This document shows, piece by piece, positions 42,190 to 52,888 of a stretch of DNA of 64,000 nucleotides (its first letter is position 1; every line of letters begins with the position of its first letter). The position numbers and the translations under genes are program-made. This DNA is from Artemisia argyi. Lineage: Eukaryota; Streptophyta; Magnoliopsida; Asterales; Asteraceae. Below the pieces are notes generated by a model. It had not been told where the DNA came from. It saw only the letters and a list, made by a program, of their open reading frames with translations, and made no database searches. Location: NCBI GenBank assembly GCA_030686995.1, contig CM060681.1, positions 160,908,333-160,972,332 on the forward strand. Direction: 5' to 3'.

Positions 42190-43615
42190 GGCTAAGATTG
42201 GAGGTTATTTGAAAAGAAAAGTTTCATTAAACAGTGATAATATTTGTGGAGAGTCTTCAAACCGTAATGTCTCTAACGATGTTCCACAAGAATCACAACC
42301 TGAATCTACAACCGGCACTCCTTCAAATACCGTACCGATTAAAATTGATTTGGATACTCTTCCTTCGGAGCCCGTTGACAGACCTCGATTTTTTTTATTA
42401 TGACCTTATCCAAAGAGAAGAAATAAGACGCCTATATTATGATAGAGGACCTTGTCAACCACGCGGTTATGTCTTTCCAACAAGAAGCATAGGGGAGAAG
42501 GTTAGACGTTTTGTCGTGAGTTGGTTTAATGACTTTGGTTGGTTAGAGTATAGCGTAAAGTTACAAAGAAAGACTAGAAAAAGAAATTGCTATAGGTGAA
42601 ATTGATATAGGGAAATGTACAAACCAAGAGGCTACTCTTGTACGAGCTTGAGATACACGATGAGGTTCTCATTATAGAACCATAATGAGTTTGATAAAGT
42701 TGTTTCCAACCATGTTAAAGATGATGGTAATACTTTGGTTAATCGAGAAATAGCATATGGCCTTACAACATATTTCAAAACACTAGATTTTGTGTTTTAG
42801 TTGTACTTGTTGCATATCTTGGAAATCATTGATGTATTGTCACAACATTCAGATGAAAGATCAAACTATTTCGGAACTCTTTTAATTGGTGAAAGGAACC
42901 ATAAGAGCATTGAAGCATACAAGTGCATCGAGTTTTCATTCATTCTTAAAGTATGTAACTTTGTTTTGCGAATTACATGGTATTTAAATGGTGAATATGG
43001 CCTAATGTCATTCAAAAAGCCAAAGGAATAAAATTACCAATCAACATCATTTTGAGGTTGATATTTTCAATACAGTTTTGGATATGCAAATTCAAGAGTT
43101 TGGTGATCTTTTTTAGTGAGTTAAGCACCAAATTACAAGAAAATGTGGCAGTGTTGAGTCCACACAATTCATTTTCCGATTTTAACGTATCAAAGTTACT
43201 TAAACTTAGTGAGATGTATCCACATGATTTAACTTATATTGTGAGGTTAAGTCTTCCTACTAATCTTGTTGTTTATTATCAGATTATGAGTAACTATAAG
43301 GATTTTGCTGAGTTGTCTAGTATTTCCAAACTTGCTAGTTTGATGGTAGAGAAGAATAAACACACCTCTTATCCTTTTGTTTATCGCTTGTTGAAGTTGT
43401 CTTTAGTTTTTCCTGTTGCAACGTTACAGTTGAAAGATACGTTTCTAAAATGAAGCTTGTGAAGACAGATTTGAGCAATAGGATGGGTGAAGAATATTTT
43501 GGTGGTGCGTTAATTTGTGCTATAGAGAAAGAAGAGCTTCTAAATGTCACTAGTGCTAATGAGGTTGTACATAAGCGATTTTTTGATATGAAAGATCGTA
43601 GGGGACTTAATTAGG
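42190..43615 (+). pseudogene. Decayed TTF-type zinc-finger / hAT-dimerisation protein gene
   Basis: Broken frames on the plus strand match, in order, parts of the hAT-derived family often annotated as TTF-type or ZMYM1-like zinc-finger proteins. The N-terminal part reads IDLDTLPSEPVDRP then REEIRRLYYDRGPCQPRG and FVVSWFNDFGWLEYSVKL, the usual lead into a TTF zinc finger that is missing here. A middle fragment (42700-42830) contains LLHILEIIDVLSQ. The C-terminal part (43270-43610) is the hAT dimerisation region: SISKLASLMVEKNKHTSYPF, VYRLLKLSLVFPVATLQLK, then TDLSNRMGEEYFGGALICAI. Several frameshifts and stops and the lack of most of the transposase-derived core show a truncated pseudogene. 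Confidence 0.72.
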
Positions 43616-44371
43616 AGGTATATTCTTAATTAATTTACTAGTTTTAATGAAATCATACATTTTAGTTTATTTTCATTCCCTTTGTATTCGTCAAAAAAAT
43701 AATAATTAAAAAAAGTGCACCTGATGACTAAGTGTTTTGGGTTCGCTCATGAATGTAAGATAAATACAAAATGTAGACAAATCTAAAACTAAGATTAAAT
43801 TACATGGATCATCCCTCTGGTTTATCAAAAATTGCATCTACCATCCCTAGTAGTTTCATATTGTATTGATAGTTCTTAACTTTGCAAAAAATAACACCTA
43901 TAGTCCTTCACAATAATTGTCGTTTACTTTTTCCGTTAAATCCCGCATGTGTCTTGCACATGAGGTACAATGGTCTTTTTATCTTTAATTAGTCATCAAG
44001 AATTATAAATGAATAAATACCACACATTAATAGTCCCTCGCAGATAAGAGGCTAAAATATTAATCATATAAAAACTTAAAACACAAACTTACACATCTAA
44101 GTGTGTCACTTCAACCACCACCATCACCAAAATCTCCGGCTATCTCTTCCGAGTCTACCGTACAACCATCTTCTTTCCTCTCCCAATTTTAGTTTTTCAA
44201 ATTTAATGAGTTTGTGTGTGGTGATGATGTTGTCGATGCAAGTATGGGATTTTTTTTTCAAGCATGTGAAGATGATGAAACAATCTTTCTTTTGATAATG
44301 TAGTAGGTTTATTTTTTATTTTTTTTAAGAGAATGAAATAAAAAATGGATGCTTGATTTTGTGAGTTTATT
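43616..44371. other. Intergenic stretch with a foldback-TIR-like remnant
   Basis: At about 43796-43990 the sequence ATTAAATTACATGGATCATCCCTCTGGTTT resembles the outer arm of the foldback at 31606 (same order of motifs), without a partner arm. The remainder, to 44371, has no convincing gene; the 64-codon frame at 44101-44295 is low complexity. Confidence 0.4.
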
Positions 44372-44583
44372 TTTTGCTAACCACAACCCATTAGGTTGTG
44401 TTTAAGCTTATCATAAATGAAAATTCAATATTTAATTAACTTCAAACATTCTATATATAACAACACTTTTCATAATTATCATCATTAAATATGTATAAAT
44501 ATGAAAATAATGAGTTTATTAAATGCAAATTTCACACAAATCATGAGGCTTAACCACCACCCTATGGGTTGTGGTTAGCAAAA
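44372..44583. mobile_element. Small palindromic MITE-like element
   Basis: Inverted ends TTTTGCTAACC and GGTTAGCAAAA extend to arms of about 35 bases (containing CACAACCCAT and AGGTTGTG). The interior of about 140 bases is AT-rich. No clear target duplication can be defined, so the superfamily is open. From 44584 to 44963 I see only AT-rich sequence with a GGGC-rich repeat at 44660-44820. Confidence 0.55.
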
Positions 44584-44963
44584 CCCAAAAAATATATATA
44601 TAGTAATAGTGAACAAAATTAATGCCAAAAAAAGGAGTAATAATTAGTGAGATAAAAATTAGAGGTGGCAAAACGGGCGAAAATGGGCACGAGCCAAATG
44701 GGCAAATTATAATTCGGGCCAACGAGCATGGCCCAAAACGGGTACAGCCTTAAAGGGAAAATTATAATTTGGATCAAACAAGCACAAGTCAAAACAGGTA
44801 CGAGTTAATCGGGCTATTTAAAAAACATCAAGAATTACAAAATAAGACAAGGTAAAAGTAATACCCATGTTTATAAAACAAATGTGTCCCATATCACAAA
44901 TTTGGAGACAAGAGAAGAGGAAAGGAAAGGAAAAAAAAAAAAAAAACGAGATACAAAATAAGT

Positions 44964-46336
44964 AAATGAGTTAATTTCATAAATGGACCTTGTGGTCTGT
45001 CGGGTTTTACGGGTTTAGTCCCTAAACTTTTTTTAATGGATTCAGTTCTTGTGGTTGCGACCCATAACAGTTTTGGTCCTTGAGACAAACTGTCGTTAGT
45101 TTTTTTCATTAGTACTTTATACTAACATTTGCACCATTAGTCCTTTAATGACCGTTTGCAACAAACATTTGCACCATTAGTCTTTTATACTAACGACTAT
45201 TTATACTTAACAAAAAATTTGTTTATTTATTTATTTTAACTAAAAAAAATGGTTTTCTTAAAAAAAAAATTCTAAATATCTTTATAATTTATACACACTT
45301 TTATACACGTTTCCATATACACATTTTTATACACACATTTTATTACGCATTTTTTATACACACATTTTTATATGCACGTTTTTATACACATTTTTTACGC
45401 ATGTTTTTATACACATGTTTTTATACACATGTTTTAATACACACATTTTTATACACATGTTTTTATACACACATTATATACAGGTTTTTATACACACATT
45501 TTCATACACATTTTTATACACACATTTATACACATATTTTTATACACCTTTTTATACACACGTTTTTACACACACATTATATACACGTTTTTATACACAT
45601 ATTTTTATACACGTTTTTATACACATATTATACACACGTTTTTATATTATAGACACATTAATACACACATTTTTTCATACACATTTTATACACACATTAT
45701 ATACACATATTTTAATGCACGTTTTTATACATATATTTATACACATATTTTTATACACGCATTTATACACATATTTGTATACACGTTTTTATAGACACGT
45801 TTTTATACACATATTTTTATGCACATTTTTATACTCGAGTATAAACTATGTGTATAAACGTGTGTATAAAAATATGTGTATAAATGTATGTATAAAAATA
45901 ATGTGCGTATAAAAGTGCGTATAAAAACGTGTGTATAAAAGCATGTGCATAAAAACACGTGTATAAAAATGTGTATAAAAACGTGCGTATAAAACGTGTA
46001 TAAAAACATGTATATAAAAACGTGTGTATAAAAATGAGTGTATGAAAATGTGTATATATTTCAATTGTATTTAGAAGAAAAAAAAAATATAAGAAAACGA
46101 CTTTTTTCTAATTTTTTAGAGAAAAAAAAAACAAACAAACAAAAACAAAAAAAAAATAAAATAAAACAAATTTTGAGTTAAGTATAAGCGGCCGTTAGTA
46201 TAAAGGACTCACGATGCAAATGTTTATTGCAAACAGTCGTTAGCTGATGGAAAAAACTAACAACAATTAGTCTCAAGGACCAAAACCGTTATGGGTCGCA
46301 ACCACAGGGATTGGGTCTGTAAAAAAAGGGATTACG
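44964..46336. mobile_element. Third foldback element, right end lost
   Basis: The left arm (GAGTTAATTTCATAAATGG, then GGTTGCGACCCATAACAG and CTTTATACTAACATTTGCACC) is matched inverted by the right arm at 46185-46336, but the outer 75 or so bases are missing on the right. The inner parts are an array of TTTTTATACACA/ACACGTTTTTAT units (about 45283-45835), inverted as GTGTATAAAAACGTG units at 45836-46060. Long Tyr/His/Phe frames here follow from the repeat period. There is no gene. Confidence 0.65.
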
Positions 46337-46376
46337 ACAACGACAAATTATTATTATGGCAAATGCACTTTATTCG

Positions 46377-46891
46377 AAATAACTAGGAATATGGCAAACT
46401 CCTACGACGAGGGCACTATCACCTACATCATTTTATGATGTGGGCTATATCACCCGATATTAAGGTTTGCGTGTCATGAGGCATCGGGCAATATACATAT
46501 TACAATATCATTGTTTTTTTTACTACTATTTAACTTGTGTTCAAACAACTACAAATTAAACACTATGGATTCACTAAACCTTTGTGTTGACCTTTTTAGC
46601 ATGTTTTATATCAGGTAACAAAGAAGCATAACTGGCACGGAGTGGACTAGGGCCCCTTTTGGACGACGTCCAATAATGTTATCATTCATTTTAATTTAAA
46701 ATATTTTATCTATTTACTACTAAATGTTATGGAACCGTTGTTGCAAACTCTGATTTTATCTTTGATGAATGATAACCAAATTTTCTCAAAACGACTCTTT
46801 TGAGTCGTTTTCTATAATTATGACTATGACCTGAGATGTAATACCCCAATTAGACTTCCGCTGTTTCATTACAAATTTTCGGGGTGTTACA
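46377..46891 (+). repeat. LTR-like direct repeat, copy 1
   Basis: About 515 bases, nearly the same as 47665-48196. It ends AATTTTCGGGGTGTTACA, like the 3' end of the Tekay-like LTR (AAATTTTGGGGTGTTACA), so it is probably the U3/R/U5 end of a related LTR. No PBS follows. Confidence 0.55.
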
Positions 46892-47664
46892 GATAGCCAC
46901 CTTGTGGGTCAATGGGTCTAAGGCTCTGCACAATCATGACCCAAGGCGACCTTCATTTTGCCTGCCACATCAGGTTTCACTCTCTGGCGACCTTCAGACG
47001 ACCTAGTATCCACAGCAGCGACCTTAGTGATACCAGCCACCTAATTTTTTTTAAGTAATTTTCTTAAACAATTTATACCAAACGGTACATTTTTTTTAAA
47101 TCTACCCACAAAACAAGCACAAGAACTAGGTCGAAAATACGACTGAGTTGTGGTTTTGGCTGCCTGGTGACTGAACTCGACATGAGACACATAATGGGGC
47201 GACCGACGGTCGACCTTCAAAGACCCCATGTTCGACCGAACCATTATGCATAGCCTAATGGTGTGATACCAGCCACCTAATGTACAATTTGGTTTGATAA
47301 AGGGTTTTTGGTTTCCCGGCGACCGAACTCGACCTTAAACACAAAATGGGGCGACCGACGGTATACCTTCAAAGACCCATCGTCGAACGAACCATTTGTG
47401 CATAGCCTAATGGTGTGATACCAACCACCTAATGTGCAATTTGGTTTGATACAGGGTTTTTGTAACACTAATTGTGCAAAGTTCAATAATTTTTTTGTAT
47501 TTTTAAAACGTATAACATAAAGCTTTAATTTTGTGTGTATTCTTTTAGTCTTAGAAATGCAACTTAAAATATATCTGATCTAATAAAGATTTGACACATA
47601 ATTTACTTAGTGTTAATTCCATAAATGGTCCTTGTGGTCTGTCGGATATTACGGGTTTAGTCAA
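46892..47664. repeat. Spacer between LTR-like repeats, with a 152-base tandem duplication
   Basis: Two tandem units of about 152 bases lie at roughly 47150-47301 and 47302-47455. Each contains GGGGCGACCGACGGT, CTTCAAAGACC and TAGCCTAATGGTGTGATACC. At 47610-47660 a fragment of the third foldback's left arm appears again, cut off by the second repeat. No gene is present. Confidence 0.6.
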
Positions 47665-48196
47665 ATTAACTAGGAATATGGCAAACTCCTATGACGAGGG
47701 CACTATCACCTACATCATTTTATGATGTGGGCTATTCATATCATTTATGATATCACTTGATGTTAAGGTTTGCGTGTCATGAGGCTTAGGGCAATATACA
47801 TCATGTTACAATATAATTGTTTTTTTACTACTATTTAACTTGTGTTCTAACTACCACAAATTAAATACTATGGATTCACTCAATCTTTGTGTTGACCTTT
47901 TTAGCATGTTTTATCTCAGGTAACTAAGAAGCATAACTGGAACGGAGTGGACTAGGGCCCATTTTGGACGACGTCCAATAATGTTATCATTCATTTTAAT
48001 TTAAAACATTTTCTCTATTTACTACTAAATGTTATGGAACCGTTGTTACAAACTCTGATTTTATCTTTGATGAATGATAACCAAATTTTCTCGAAACGTC
48101 TCTTTTGAGTCATTTTCTATAATTATGACTACGATCTGAGATGTAATACCCCAATTAGACTTCTGCTATTTCATTACAAATTTTCGGGGTGTTACA
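47665..48196 (+). repeat. LTR-like direct repeat, copy 2
   Basis: Copy of 46377-46891 with small indels, ending at the same GGGGTGTTACA. It begins immediately after a truncated foldback arm. Confidence 0.55.
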
Positions 48197-49094
48197 CTGT
48201 CCATACATGTCTTAACTAGAATGACCCATGCTCAAATATTTTTCACCATTAAAAGTTTATTTGTGCAGTCTTCCCAAGAATGCATATTGTAAGCTTAACA
48301 TTAGTGTAGAGCTAATGTGAAGTAGAATGCAAAAGGACCGCTGAATCAAGTGACTGGTGAATCACTTAGCATTAGTGAAAGGCCAACAGATGCTAGCCAT
48401 AAGTGACTCCTGAATCAACCAACAAAAATAGCTATAACATGTAAGGTTTTGAGAACAATCAGGAAGATAATGTTTGATAGATTGCAATGTTTCCAATCTT
48501 TTTTTCAAAAATACAAGAGGTTGCTGCATAATCGATTTGTTTGCAAACATAAACAAAAACAACATTCTTACATTCATTAGTTTACTACATAGATTCTTGA
48601 ATTCTAATATAGAAATTGTAGATATTGAGAAACAGCCTTTTAAAGATTGCCATTCATACATAGATCCACACATGACCTAAGAACTCTCCGCAATCATCAC
48701 TATAACACATTACTAATCGTGCCAAAAATTTCAGACCGTTATCATTTCTTTAAAAATAGTCGAGACTCGAGATCCTTGTACAATTGCAAAAACTCAATAG
48801 CATCTCAAAAGGATGTTAAATCTTGAAAAGTTAAAAGTTGTTCTTCAATCTGCACTCGAGCTTAGACTTTTATAATAGATGGGAAAAAAGCACCATTTTA
48901 TAAAACATATGTTTGTTGAATGAAGATACTACACTAGTTAATGAATAACATGTAGCTATGAACACTCATCAGCAACAACAATCCTACCATCAAGGTTCAC
49001 CATCATATTACTCTAACGATACAACCAAAAAAACAAGCATTACGGCACTACGTTCCAATGTTTCATAATTAATTACGTTCCAATTCAGATATAA

Positions 49095-49157
<63 letters not shown>

Positions 49158-49213
49158 AATATATATATATAGATATATATGTATCTATATATATGTATGT
49201 ATATATATATATG

Positions 49214-49291
<78 letters not shown>

Positions 49292-49470
49292 ATCAAACAA
49301 GAAGAATAATAAAAATAAGAATGATAAGAAGTAACTATAACCACACATTCTAGATGCATCTACAAAAGTGAATGCATCTTCATTCAAATTTTCCTTCCTA
49401 AACTAAAATGTGTGGCTAGAATTATTTCTTACCCTTCTCATTTTAATTATTCTTCTTATTGGATCCCTTC

Positions 49471-49552
<82 letters not shown>

Positions 49553-49652
49553 GAGAGAGAGAGAGTTGTTTCCGTCACTGAACTCGTTTACTGAAAGACC
49601 TTTCGAACTATAGTGGGTGGATAAAATAGCTGCTTATTGTAAGGAAAACTGT

Positions 49653-49744
<92 letters not shown>

Positions 49745-50635
49745 AAGAATAATAAAAATAAGAATGATAAGAAGGGTGTTCCAGGCCGCTAGTTCTTCAA
49801 TGTTTTCTTCTACTAATTGTAAGAATTTTATCACGATCGTCCCCATCTCCTGACAATATGCAACTTAGATGTGATGGGACACCAAAGAGCTTGTAAAGTA
49901 GTTGGATTCTGTGATTTATAGAATGATGGGATTAGGTTGACATATAATTAAAGGCCAGTCACATGACCAACACAAACTTAATATGAACACATATGACAAC
50001 ATAGAGTTCTATAATTACATGCATTCCACAAATAGTCATTCACACATCCATTGTAAAAAGAATAAGACCAATACAAACGTAAATTTTCCTTACTTCTTGT
50101 AATTCGCTATTCCACCAGTTCAAACTTATACTGAGTATCTATCATTCTTTCTACTTCTCGACACACTGCTGTGAATACCATTCAAAACAATTAATTTTAG
50201 TACATGAATTCTAATGATATCAAACATTGTTCACCTGTGATAAGGACTTGACATGAAGCATCCTCATCATTCAAGCATGCTAACATCATAAACAGAAAAT
50301 TAGAAAACGTAGAAAAATTTATTAGGGTTATGAGAAAAAGGAGGCGTGCCATTAAAACCTTAAAATCGTGAAGGAGTTTTCTTCCTGGAGAGAGTTCTAA
50401 GTATTAGGGTTTTTCTTTTGTAAAAAAAATTGCAGAAACAATATTTGAAACAGTAAAAATTGTCGATTTAGGGTTTTGTGAAGGGTAGCAAATATTGATA
50501 GGAGACTCAATAAGGGGTTAATTAGTTATGCCCCCTGATGTTTTTTCCCCCATAATGTCACAATTGGTCCCTCTGTTTTTAGCTTAATCTCTTTTGTCAA
50601 GTATACTTTTTTTGTTTTTTATTCTTAATCACAAT
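48197..50635. other. Mosaic region: candidate Helitron interior, microsatellites, MITE
   Basis: No intact gene. Short exon-like pieces may be captured fragments (for example 48362-48673 minus, and 49600-49860 around the microsatellites), but none is recognisable. 50290-50520 resembles a plant 5' leader on the minus strand. Microsatellites: (CA)n 49095-49140, (TA)n 49141-49289 with interruptions, (TA)n 49476-49522 followed by (GA)n to 49565, and (TA)n 49656-49742. Confidence 0.5.
49290..49465. mobile_element. Palindromic MITE flanked by TA tracts
   Basis: GGATCAAACAAGAAGAATAA on the left is matched inverted on the right by GGATCCAATAAGAAGAATAA; about 23 of the first 27 positions agree. Both ends abut TA repeats, so insertion into (TA)n is likely. 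One more copy of the left end starts at 49742, truncated. Confidence 0.6.
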
Positions 50636-50712
50636 CAATGGCTTAGCTCCATTGGTTGGCACGCTTGTGTGTGGATGCCAAGACCTAGGTTCGAATCCTG
50701 CAAGTGTCATAA
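50636..50712 (+). repeat. tRNA-like (SINE-like) head, second copy
   Basis: TGGCTTAGCTCCATTGGTTGG (A-box-like) and GGTTCGAATCC (B box) are spaced as in a tRNA promoter. Downstream sequence (AATTTCTAAAATACGGAATT) resembles that after the copy at 24245. It is not a functional tRNA gene. Confidence 0.55.
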
Positions 50713-50821
50713 TTTCTAAAATACGGAATTTATGACTTATTGAAGTTTGCTTATGTGGCAACAAATAATTATAAATAAATTATTAGAAAAACGGAATTAA
50801 TTATAAAAATTGCTTAGGTGG

Positions 50822-52768
50822 CGTTTAGTTTGAAAACATTTTCTTTTATTTCCTATTTCTTGTTTTGTAGGAAGGGGGAGTTTGATTTCCACAAAACAAT
50901 GGAAAATTTAGAATACGCGTTTATTCTGAGAAACATATGTTTGTGTTTTCCATTTTCCAAACTAAAAAACATGTTTAAGTGTTGTTGTATTATATCTCAA
51001 TTCACTACTCACCTTAGTAACATTATAAATATACCTTCAAAACACAAAAACAAATATTATAAACTAACCAAATAAATTATAAAATAACTAAAAAAATCTA
51101 ATACGAGAAAATAAAGAAATTAAAAAATTAAAATATAATATCAAATAACGTTTTCGTCTGTTTTTCTACGTTTTCGTCCGATATTTTACGTTTTTGTCCG
51201 TTTTTGTTTGATTTTTTACGTTTTCGTCTATTTTTTTACGTTTTCTTCTAATTTTTTAATGTTTTCATCAGATTTTTTACGTTTTCATCCGTTTTTTACA
51301 TTTTCGTCAGCTTTTTTACGTTTTCGTCCACTTTTTTACATTTTCGTCCGATTTTTTGGGTTTTCGTTTGTTTTTTTACGTTTTCGTCAGGTTTTTTAAG
51401 TTTTCGTTCGATTTTTTTCGTTTTTGTCTCTTTATTTACGTTTTCATCAGATTTTTTAAGTTTTCGTCCGATTTATTAAGTTTTCTTCCGTTTTTTTACG
51501 TTTTCGTCAGATTTTTTACGTTTTCGTCTGTGTTTTTACGTTTTCATCCGATTTTTTATGTTTTCATCCGTTTCTTTACGTTTTCGTCAATTTTTTTACT
51601 TTTCATCCGATTTTTTACGTTTTCGTAGGTTTTTTTACGTTTTCGTCTAATTTTTTACGTATTTGTCCGTTTTCTTACATTTTCGTCTGTTTTTTTTACG
51701 TTTTTGATGGATTTTTTATGTTTTCGTCTGATTTTTTATATTTTCATCCGTTTTTATATGTTTTCGTTCATTTTCTTACATTTTTGTCCATTTTTATACT
51801 TTTTTGTTTGATTTTGTATGTTTCCATCTATTTTTTTATAACATAAAAACACAGACAAAAACGTAAAAACACGGACGAAAGCGTAAAAAACTGGATGAAA
51901 ACGTAAAAAATTTGACGAAAACGTAAAAAATCTGACGAAAACGTAAAAATACGGACGAAAACTTAAAAAATCTGACGAAAATGTAAAACAACGGACGAAA
52001 ACGTAAAAAATCGGAAAAAAACTTAAAAATCTGACAAAAATGTAAAAAAAAAGACGAAAAGGAAAAAAATCGGACGAAAACTTAAAAAACCTGACGAAAA
52101 CGTAAAAAAAACGGACGAAAACGTAAAAAATCTGATGAAAACTAAAAAAAACGGACGAAAACGTAAAAAAATCGGACGAAAACTTAAAAATCTGACGAAA
52201 GCGTAAAAAAATGGACGGAAAGGAAAAAATCAGACGAAAACTTAAAAAACCTGACGAAAACGTAAAAAACAGACAAAAACGTAAAAAAAGACAAAAACGT
52301 AAAAAATCAGACAAAAATATAAAGAGTCGGACGAAAGCGTAAAAAATCTGACCAAAACATAAAAAAACGGACGAAAACGTAAAAAATTGGACGTAAACGT
52401 AAAAAATCTTACGAAAACGTAAAAAACAGATGAAGACGTAAAAAACGGACAAAAATGTAAAAAATCGGACGAAAACTTAAAAAATCTGACGAAAACGTAA
52501 AAAAATGGACGAAAACGTAAAAAATCAGTCGAAAACGTAAAACAACCGACGAAAACGGATTTGGGGTATTTTAATGGAAAATAGGGGAAAACAAAAAAAA
52601 AAAGTGTTTTGTAGTTTTGTGTATTAAAGTTGGAAATAGGAATTTTGTGTTTTGTAAAGAATTTTATTGGAAAACACTAATTTGAACGCGATCTCTGTTT
52701 GCCTTGTTTTCCACAAAATATTTTATGGAAAACAAGAGTGTTTTCCCTTAACTAAACGCACCCTTAAT
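50822..52768. mobile_element. Fourth foldback element inside a Helitron-like sequence
   Basis: Thirteen-base direct repeats ATTGCTTAGGTGG flank it (50809-50821 and 52769-52781). Ends are inverted: CGTTTAGTTTGAAAACA on the left, and on the right strand GGGTGCGTTTAGTTAAGGG, the left lacking about ten terminal bases. Inside are inverted arrays of TTTTTTACGTTTTCGTCCG-like units, 51149-51840 and 51843-52553, meeting almost head to head. No gene. The array monomer closely resembles that of the first foldback, although the terminal sequences differ. Confidence 0.65.
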
Positions 52769-52884
52769 ATTGCTTAGGTGGACGAAAACTGATGACATGG
52801 CGCTCGAAAAGTGATGACTGGGCATTGACCGTGCTTATTTGGCATTAAATGGTCAAACGCCTCCTGTTATATATAATGTAGAGA
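52769..52884 (-). mobile_element. Probable Helitron 5' terminus (second Helitron)
   Basis: On the minus strand the sequence begins TCTCTACATTATATATAAC, preceded by A, matching the 5' TC-type Helitron start. It continues with GCGCCATGTCATCA and CACCTAAGCAA, the same style as the 5' region of the Helitron at 24425. The tRNA-like head at 50636 would follow if the fourth foldback is removed. I could not place the 3' end. Confidence 0.4.
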
Positions 52885-52888
52885 TATA

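Noticed and set aside
45401..46064. Tyr/His/Thr-rich frames
   Set aside because: Produced by TTTATACACA repeats in the third foldback.
48205..48240. ACTAGAATGACCC as a 3' end for the second Helitron
   Set aside because: CTAG followed by T is present on the minus strand, but I could not find a convincing hairpin at the right distance.
48362..48673. 103-codon frame on the minus strand
   Set aside because: No recognisable motif and no supporting exon structure; listed only as a possible captured fragment.
51208..52452. Similar Phe-rich open frames in the fourth foldback
   Set aside because: Artefacts of the tandem array period, as in the first foldback.
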